Source of the DNA: a virus
DNA length: 33,891 bases
IMG/VR virus record: IMGVR_UViG_3300013014_000079
Span: 1 to 33,891 of that record
Reading direction: 5' to 3' (one strand)
Within the stretch, counting starts at the first letter, position 1. Each line of letters starts with the position of its first letter. Of the stretch, positions 29,129 to 33,891 are shown piece by piece. A program made the position numbers and the translations under genes. Below the pieces are notes generated by a model. The model was not told the DNA's origin and did not search any database. It worked only from the letters and a program-made list of their open reading frames with translations.

Positions 29129-29134
29129 AACTTA

Positions 29135-29158
29135 ATGGGGGCTTCGGCCTCCATTTTT
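29135..29158 (+). terminator. Intrinsic terminator
   Basis: ATGGGGGC (29135-29142), TTCG tetraloop and GCCTCCAT (29147-29154), one G-T pair, followed by a T-run to 29158. A strong, classical terminator just after the 140-aa gene. Confidence 0.8.
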
Positions 29159-29171
29159 AAAGGACTAAATC

Positions 29172-29492
29172 ATGCCAAATACTATTGCTGTGGGCGTTGC
29201 GTTTGAAGACGCACAACTTAATGGCGCAATTATGGGTAAAACTGGAGGAACTGCAGGTTTCTTCGGTGCTAATCCAACAACTAAGCCTGCGGCCAACACC
29301 GCTGCCTTAACTACAATCACGTCTACTGCACCTGGTACGCCAGACTTTGCAATTCAAGATTTGACTCAAACAACCCCATTTGGTTTTGTTACCAAAGATG
29401 AGGGTAATTCAGTGTTGTCGGTGATTGCAAATTTGCAAGCGCGAGTAACGCAATTAGAAACTAAACTTCAAACTCTTGGTTTGTTGTCTTAA
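29172..29492 (+). CDS. Possible head fibre protein
   Basis: A 106-aa protein with a beta-rich, Thr/Ala/Gly-rich N-terminal half and a C-terminal amphipathic helix (NLQARVTQLETKLQTLGL, about 87-104) suited to trimer formation. Such N-globular, C-coiled small proteins after the coat gene are head fibres in several phages. It has its own AAAGGA site and lies between two terminators. The role is inferred. Confidence 0.55.
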   Translation: MPNTIAVGVAFEDAQLNGAIMGKTGGTAGFFGANPTTKPAANTAALTTITSTAPGTPDFAIQDLTQTTPFGFVTKDEGNSVLSVIANLQARVTQLETKLQTLGLLS

Positions 29493-29496
29493 ACCA

Positions 29497-29520
29497 AAGG
29501 GGGCTAATCACCCCCTTCTT
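29497..29520 (+). terminator. Hairpin after head-fibre gene
   Basis: AAGGGGG (29497-29503) and CCCCCTT (29511-29517) with a seven-base loop CTAATCA, then CTT. The stem is strong but the T-run is short, so it could be a partial terminator. Confidence 0.6.
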
Positions 29521-29526
29521 TAACTT

Positions 29527-29736
29527 ATGGCTATTATTTACATGTCTCACCCAGTTCACGGTGCAAAGGTTGCCACTATGGAACTTGAGGCTGTATATGA
29601 TGAAGAAAATGGTTGGACAAGGTATACTTTGGATACGCCTGTAATTGAAGAAGAGGCGGCTCCTGTTGTGAATACATTGGAAGTTAAGCGTAGGCGTGGC
29701 CGCCCTGCTGTAGAGGTGGTCGAACAAGGAGCGTAA
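29527..29736 (+). CDS. Small protein with basic tail
   Basis: A 69-aa protein: MAIIYMSHPVHGAKVAT (1-17), an acidic middle, and K-R-R-R-G-R-P near the C-terminus, a minor-groove (AT-hook-like) sequence. Small proteins of this kind occur in many phages between head and tail genes. A DNA contact at the portal or in the head is possible. It starts just after the third hairpin. Confidence 0.55.
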   Translation: MAIIYMSHPVHGAKVATMELEAVYDEENGWTRYTLDTPVIEEEAAPVVNTLEVKRRRGRPAVEVVEQGA

Positions 29737-29738
29737 TA

Positions 29739-30455
29739 ATGGCCACATACACGGCTGGCGATCAAATCAATAGGGCATTGCGATTGCTCGGCGTATTGGC
29801 TGAAGGTGAAACCCCATCGGCATCGGTTTCGCAAGACTCGCTCATGGCTTTAAACCAGATGATCGACTCGTGGAATACCGAGCGATTGGCTGTTTTTAGC
29901 ACTCAAGATCAGATATTTACTTGGCCTGCTGGGTTTATTAACCGCACTCTTGGCCCAACTGGTGACTTTGTTGGCAATCGTCCTATCTTGTTGGACGATG
30001 CTACTTACTACCGTGACGCAGGCACTAATGTGTCATTCGGTATAAAAATGATTAACCAACAGCAGTACGATGGTATTGCTGTTAAGACGGTAACGTCTAC
30101 TTACCCACAAGTGTTGTTTACCAACATGACATATCCTAATATTGATATGTACATCTATCCCAAGCCTACAAGGGACTTGGAGTGGCACTTTATTTCGGTG
30201 GAAGAACTAACTCAGCCTGCTACCCTAGCAACTGATATTTTGTTCCCACCAGGCTATCTAAGGGCGTTTACCTACAACTTGGCTATGGAAATAGCGCCTG
30301 AGTTTGGTGTTGAACCAAGCCCACAAGTGCAACGCATAGCCATGACATCTAAGCGCAATCTCAAGCGCATCAACAACCCAGATGACGTAATGTCCATGCC
30401 TTACGCCATTGTCGCTTCTCGTCAACGATTTAACATTTACGCAGGAAACTACTAA
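29739..30455 (+). CDS. Tail accessory factor, P22 gp4-like
   Basis: A 238-aa protein with the pattern INRALRLLGVLAEGETPS (10-27) followed by LMALNQMIDSWNTERLAVF (about 35-53), the recognised signature of P22 gp4-like head-closure/adaptor proteins. In P22 (166 aa) twelve gp4 bind below the portal and start tail assembly. This copy is longer, with a C-terminal part containing F-P-P-G-Y-L-R-A-F. It shares the operon with the gp10-like protein, its next partner. Confidence 0.85.
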   Translation: MATYTAGDQINRALRLLGVLAEGETPSASVSQDSLMALNQMIDSWNTERLAVFSTQDQIFTWPAGFINRTLGPTGDFVGNRPILLDDATYYRDAGTNVSFGIKMINQQQYDGIAVKTVTSTYPQVLFTNMTYPNIDMYIYPKPTRDLEWHFISVEELTQPATLATDILFPPGYLRAFTYNLAMEIAPEFGVEPSPQVQRIAMTSKRNLKRINNPDDVMSMPYAIVASRQRFNIYAGNY

Positions 30456-30456
30456 T

Positions 30457-31110
30457 ATGGCCACCATTGCAATTTCAGCCCTCCCTGTAGCGACCGCTGC
30501 CGCTACCACTGACGTTTTGCCTATTGTCCAAGGCGGAACAACCAAACAAGTCACCAACGCGCTGTTGTTTACCAACTCAACATTGGTAGCGCCTGCGCTT
30601 GGAACGCCTGCTAGTGGCACTTTGACCAACTGTACAGGCTTGCCTGTTGCAACGGGCATAAGTGGATTGGGGTCAGGTATAGCCACATTTTTGGCTACAC
30701 CAACTAGCGCCAATTTAGACGCTGCGGTTACTGACGATACAGGAGCTGGCGTATTAGTATTTTCAAATACACCAACTTTAGTTACGCCTGTCCTTGGCGC
30801 GGCTACAGGTACAAGTCTTGTATTGAGCAGCTTTAATGCGGTAAGCGCCGCCGCCCCAACGATTGCAAGCGCGACAACAATTGCCCCAACAACTCCAATT
30901 TCTTTTGTTTCAGGAACAACAGCAGTTGTAACCATCACAGCACCAAGCCCAATTTCTGCTGGCGGTGGTGCTGTTGTATTGATTCCAACTGGCGCGTTTA
31001 CTTGGACAACCGCAGGAAATATTGCTGTGGCGGGTACAGCAGTAGTGAGTAGGACATTGACAATGACCTATGACGCTACGACAACCAAGTGGTATCCAAG
31101 TTACGTCTAA
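30457..31110 (+). CDS. Tail-fibre-like repeat protein
   Basis: A 217-aa Thr/Ala/Val-rich protein. NCTGLPVATGISGLGSG (about 56-72) and FSNTPTLVTPVLGAATGTS (about 106-124) are sequences common to phage tail fibres and baseplate fibres. ATG at 30457 with an AGGAA upstream is preferred over the ATG at 30409, which lies inside the gp4-like gene. It sits between two head-tail connector genes, so it may decorate the tail or be a short fibre. Confidence 0.65.
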   Translation: MATIAISALPVATAAATTDVLPIVQGGTTKQVTNALLFTNSTLVAPALGTPASGTLTNCTGLPVATGISGLGSGIATFLATPTSANLDAAVTDDTGAGVLVFSNTPTLVTPVLGAATGTSLVLSSFNAVSAAAPTIASATTIAPTTPISFVSGTTAVVTITAPSPISAGGGAVVLIPTGAFTWTTAGNIAVAGTAVVSRTLTMTYDATTTKWYPSYV

Positions 31111-31111
31111 C

Positions 31112-32782
31112 ATGAAAACACCGATTCTTGGAAGCGCCTATGTTGCTCGCAGTATCAACGCTGCGGATAACCGCATGGTTAATTTGTTTCCAGAAATCAT
31201 TCCTGAAGGCGGAAAAGAACCAGCGTTTTTGAATCGTGCGCCAGGCCTAAACTTTCTGCAAACCGTAGGCACTGGACCTATTCGTGGGTTATGGGCACAC
31301 CAAACAAACGGTACAGATTTCTTTGTTGTGTCTGGTACTGAAGTTTATAAATTAAGTGGCTTAACGAGTACACCCGTCAAAATTGGTAATGTGTCTGGCA
31401 CTGGTCCTGTAAGCATTGCTGACAATGGCGCAGTAATCTTCTTTGCTTGTGATGGTCCAAGCTACACATATTACGAACCGACAGGCGCGTTTGACCAGAT
31501 CACAGACGTTAACTTCCCTGGCGCAAAGACGGTTAGTTACTTAGACACCTTGTTTGTGTTTAACGAACCCTACAGCCAACGCATTTGGAGCGTAGACACC
31601 ATCAATCCTGCCAATGGTAACTACATCTATCCTTTGGTTTTTAATGCCTTAGACTTCTCATCTGCTGATGGATCGCCTGACGGTGTGGTGGCGGTCAACG
31701 CTGACCACCGACAGTTATGGGTATTTGGAACTGATTCGACTGAAGTTTGGTACAACGCAGGGCTTGCCAACTTCCCATTAACGCCCATCCAAGGCGCGTT
31801 TAATGAGATTGGATGTGTGGCTGCCTTCTCGGTTGCAAAGCTCGATAACACCCTATTCTGGCTAGGCACAGATGCCCGTGGTCAAGGTATTGTTTATCGC
31901 GCTAATGGATACGCTGCAACTCGTGTCTCAACACATGCGATAGAGTACGCAATCGCCCAATACGGCAATATTGCAGATGCTTTGGCCTACACTTACCAAG
32001 AAGAAGGTCATTCTTTTTACATGCTGACATTTCCAAGCGCTAACGCGACTTGGTGCTATGACGTATCGACACAGGCTTGGCATGAACGTGCGGGTTGGGT
32101 CAATGGTGACTTTACGCGCCACCGTAGCAATTGCCAATGTAACTTTGGTGGCAACATCATTGTTGGTGACTTTGAGAATGGCAACATCTACACGCTAGAC
32201 CTTGATGTATATGCTGACAACGGTCAGATACAAAAATGGTTGCGCTCTTGGAGAGCGTTGCCAACAGGCACAAATACTCTTAAACGCACTTCCCAACACA
32301 GCTTACAACTTGATTGTGAGACAGGCGTTGGATTGGATTTATACCCTGCGTATGACGGTAATGAAAACATAGATACCGAATCAGGGTTAGACCTTGTGGC
32401 TGAATATGTGCAAACGTATTTGGTTACGCAATCTGGGGTTACATTGACCACTGAAGCAGGGGACGGGTTTGAACCTCTAGGTCAGTATGACTTACCAGAT
32501 ACCGACATTAGTGGGTACAACTTGGTTACTACGGGCTATCCAGCAGCGCCAGGCTACAACCCAGAGGTCATGTTGCGTTGGTCTGATGACGCTGGCCACA
32601 CTTGGTCAAACGAGCATTGGTCACAGATGGGCAAGATTGGCGCTTATGGCCACCGAACATTTTGGAGACGTTTGGGCATGACTTTGAAGTTGCGTGATCG
32701 GGTCTATGAGATTTCTGGAACTGATCCCGTCAAGATTGCCATTGTTGGCGCAGAACTCCTAATTTCACCGACTAATGCGTAA
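31112..32782 (+). CDS. Packaged DNA stabilisation / tail hub protein, P22 gp10-like
   Basis: A 556-aa protein resembling P22 gp10 (472 aa), which forms the hexameric tail hub below gp4 and keeps DNA in the head. Landmarks are the N-terminus SAYVARSINAADNRMVNLFPE (7-27 over two strands), PGLNFLQTVGTGPIRGLW and repeated beta-propeller-like blades with W and F (for example DGSPDGVVAV, HRQLWVFGTDSTEVWYN). The ATG at 31112 is preferred to one at 31070 inside the previous gene. Its stop overlaps the next start as TAATG (32780-32784). Confidence 0.85.
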   Translation: MKTPILGSAYVARSINAADNRMVNLFPEIIPEGGKEPAFLNRAPGLNFLQTVGTGPIRGLWAHQTNGTDFFVVSGTEVYKLSGLTSTPVKIGNVSGTGPVSIADNGAVIFFACDGPSYTYYEPTGAFDQITDVNFPGAKTVSYLDTLFVFNEPYSQRIWSVDTINPANGNYIYPLVFNALDFSSADGSPDGVVAVNADHRQLWVFGTDSTEVWYNAGLANFPLTPIQGAFNEIGCVAAFSVAKLDNTLFWLGTDARGQGIVYRANGYAATRVSTHAIEYAIAQYGNIADALAYTYQEEGHSFYMLTFPSANATWCYDVSTQAWHERAGWVNGDFTRHRSNCQCNFGGNIIVGDFENGNIYTLDLDVYADNGQIQKWLRSWRALPTGTNTLKRTSQHSLQLDCETGVGLDLYPAYDGNENIDTESGLDLVAEYVQTYLVTQSGVTLTTEAGDGFEPLGQYDLPDTDISGYNLVTTGYPAAPGYNPEVMLRWSDDAGHTWSNEHWSQMGKIGAYGHRTFWRRLGMTLKLRDRVYEISGTDPVKIAIVGAELLISPTNA

Positions 32783-33492
32783 TGGCTACAAGCATTAACC
32801 AAATTACCGCGCCCCGTGTTGATTTTCTTGATCCAAACACAGGAAAAATCTCGCGTGAATGGTATATGTTTTTGTATAACCTGTACACCATTACGGGCGC
32901 AGGCATAGGGATTACCCCAATCATCAATGGTGGCACAGGGCTAGGCACAGTTCCTACAAATGGCCAACTGCTAATCGGCAACGCAGGCACATATACCTTA
33001 AACACACTAGGCTTTGGCACTGGTATCTCAGTTACCAACGGTCTAGGAACAATAACCGTTACCAATACCTTGCCAGACCGCACAGTGGTATTAACAGGTG
33101 CTGGCACGACAACCGTTACGGGTACTTACCCAAACTTTACGATTACTTCAAATGATGCGTTTGTTGGCACTGTTACTAGCGTAAGCGGTACTGGAACGGT
33201 CAACGGCATCACATTAAGCGGTACGGTTACAAGTTCAGGCAGTTTGACACTTGGTGGCACTTTAAGTGGCGTTAGTCTGACCAGTCAGGTAAGTGGGATT
33301 TTGCCAGTAGCCAATGGCGGTACTGGATTGGGGGTTGGTTATCTTGTAGCAGGCCTTCCTACAGCAGGAACGGTTGGGCGTAGAACTTGGGTAACAGATG
33401 CGTTAGCGCCTGTATTTCTGGCAGCACCTACGGGTGGTGGCGCAGTAGTTTGCCCCGTGTTTGATAATGGCAGTGCTTGGGTAGTTGGCTAA
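32782..33492 (+). CDS. Tail fibre or needle-like protein (complete copy)
   Basis: A 236-aa Thr/Gly/Val-rich protein. The N-terminal TAPRVDFLDPNTGKISREWY (9-28) is a virion-attachment motif common to phage tail fibres. Then come TGxGTxxV repeats of a beta-structured shaft and a C-terminal tip (GRRTWVTDALAPVF). It follows the gp10-like gene where P22 carries its needle gp26, but no coiled-coil needle is seen, so a short fibre is more likely. The last 61 residues are duplicated at the left edge of the window. Confidence 0.7.
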   Translation: MATSINQITAPRVDFLDPNTGKISREWYMFLYNLYTITGAGIGITPIINGGTGLGTVPTNGQLLIGNAGTYTLNTLGFGTGISVTNGLGTITVTNTLPDRTVVLTGAGTTTVTGTYPNFTITSNDAFVGTVTSVSGTGTVNGITLSGTVTSSGSLTLGGTLSGVSLTSQVSGILPVANGGTGLGVGYLVAGLPTAGTVGRRTWVTDALAPVFLAAPTGGGAVVCPVFDNGSAWVVG

Positions 33493-33513
33493 AACGATTA
33501 CTATTGGAATAAA

Positions 33514-33876
33514 ATGAACTTTATTGAACCTGAGATCAAGCATCACTTTGGCGGAGGAATTTACGCCAAAGAAATGCGAATGCCAGCAGATTATTTGTTG
33601 TTACACCATAAACATACATTTTCTCATTTGTCAGTTTTGGCTAGTGGATCAATAGAATTGATTGTTGATGGCAAAAAAAAAGTTATACATGCGCCTGCTT
33701 GTTTAACTATTGAAGCAAATGTCCATCACGGTGTAAAGTCACTTACGGATGTTGTTTGGTATTGCATTCATGCTACTGACTGTACAAATGAAGATAAGAT
33801 TGATGAAGTTTTGACAGAACCGCACGACATGGCGCAAGTATTGTCAATTGCACAAAATTTAGTTAAGGAGAATTGA
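33514..33876 (+). CDS. Cupin-fold small protein, allele 2
   Basis: A 120-aa homologue of the cupin at 209-571. Residues 1-20 and the stretch HHGVKSLTDVVWYCIHATD (71-89) are identical. Residues 21-36, 54-57 and 93-120 differ, giving about 70% identity overall. Metal-motif His residues (32, 34, 38) and GSIELIVDG are kept. It looks like the same gene from another strain, with variation concentrated in exposed parts. A Lys-rich run replaces Q-V-S at 54-56. Confidence 0.7.
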   Translation: MNFIEPEIKHHFGGGIYAKEMRMPADYLLLHHKHTFSHLSVLASGSIELIVDGKKKVIHAPACLTIEANVHHGVKSLTDVVWYCIHATDCTNEDKIDEVLTEPHDMAQVLSIAQNLVKEN

Positions 33877-33877
33877 T

Positions 33878-33891
33878 ATGGCCGCATGGAT
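33878..33891 (+). CDS. Start of a second ejection-protein copy (cut by window end)
   Basis: Fourteen bases beginning ATG GCC GCA TGG AT, colinear with the start of the gene at 573 (ATG GCT TGG ATG) except for one added Ala codon. AAGGAG precedes it. It shows that the right-hand variant continues into its own version of the ejection gene. Confidence 0.6.

Larger units (their letters stand above)
33306..33891 (+). repeat. Genome-end near-repeat, right copy (partner 1-586)
   Basis: Colinear with bases 1-586 at offset 33305. Identity is about 98% up to 33572, falls sharply within the cupin gene and continues to the window edge. It marks the genome unit length at about 33.3 kb. Confidence 0.85.

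Noticed and set aside
30258-30938. 226-aa leftward ORF opposite tail genes
   Set aside because: Low-complexity Val/Ala/Pro sequence produced by the Thr/Ala codons of the real rightward fibre gene; no start signals.
1-33891. Prophage integrated in a host chromosome
   Set aside because: No host gene, attachment site or integrase is visible, and the window ends repeat each other as expected for a free phage genome unit.

Overview
The window is one genome-length unit (about 33.3 kb) of a tailed, short-tailed (podovirus-like) bacteriophage with a P22-type virion. Diagnostic proteins read directly from the sequence are small and large terminase subunits, a P22 gp1-like portal (734 aa), a scaffold, a P22 gp5-like coat protein, gp4- and gp10-like tail accessory proteins, a pectate-lyase-fold tailspike and three Ala-rich candidate DNA-ejection proteins. 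Base composition is moderate and the small-gene repertoire (ERF, YqaJ, NinB, VRR-NUC, YbcO-like) suits a proteobacterial host. A freshwater betaproteobacterium is my guess, not something the sequence proves. The last ~586 bases (33306-33891) repeat the first ~586 at an offset of exactly 33305 bases. The contig is therefore probably a circularly permuted or terminally redundant genome whose two ends carry different strain alleles of a cupin gene.

Layout. (1) 1-4492, rightward: end of a tail-fibre gene, cupin, three ejection-type proteins. (2) 4489-7960, rightward: lysis cassette (XhlA-like protein, two further membrane proteins, 3-TM holin, M15 peptidase endolysin), then a GNAT acetyltransferase, a metallophosphoesterase and an acidic small protein. 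(3) 12077-7951, leftward: an early operon of about 14 tightly overlapping genes with an ERF annealing protein, a YqaJ exonuclease, a possible SSB-like protein, a winged-helix protein and many unknowns. (4) 12078-12190: divergent control region with two matching operators, followed rightward by a P22-Cro-like repressor. No CI repressor or integrase is visible. (5) 12191-16503, rightward early/middle operon: Cro, replication protein, zinc-binding small protein, C5 cytosine methyltransferase with a long ORF nested in another frame, CmoA-like methyltransferase, VRR-NUC nuclease, NinB, YbcO-like nuclease. (6) 16504-16841: a 338-base gene-free leader with a candidate promoter just upstream, a large inverted-repeat RNA structure and an intrinsic terminator. 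(7) 16842-33876, rightward late operon: TerS, a gene-free block with four DnaA boxes plus an A/T-only tract (candidate origin), TerL, four small basic or polar proteins, portal, tailspike, repeat-rich surface protein, scaffold, coat, decoration-type proteins separated by terminator hairpins, tail accessory proteins, tail fibre, and the second cupin copy.

How it works together. The divergent promoters probably drive recombination genes leftward and replication, modification and nuclease genes rightward, with Cro binding the shared operators. Late transcription probably starts near 16490 and must pass the 16715-16756 terminator to reach the head and tail genes. No N- or Q-like antiterminator protein is recognisable, and two similar structured elements (12358-12420 and 16523-16613) sit where antitermination signals would be expected. 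DNA replication may use a host-like DnaA origin between terS and terL. Packaging, P22-type head assembly, the ejection proteins and a holin/M15 endolysin complete a lytic programme.
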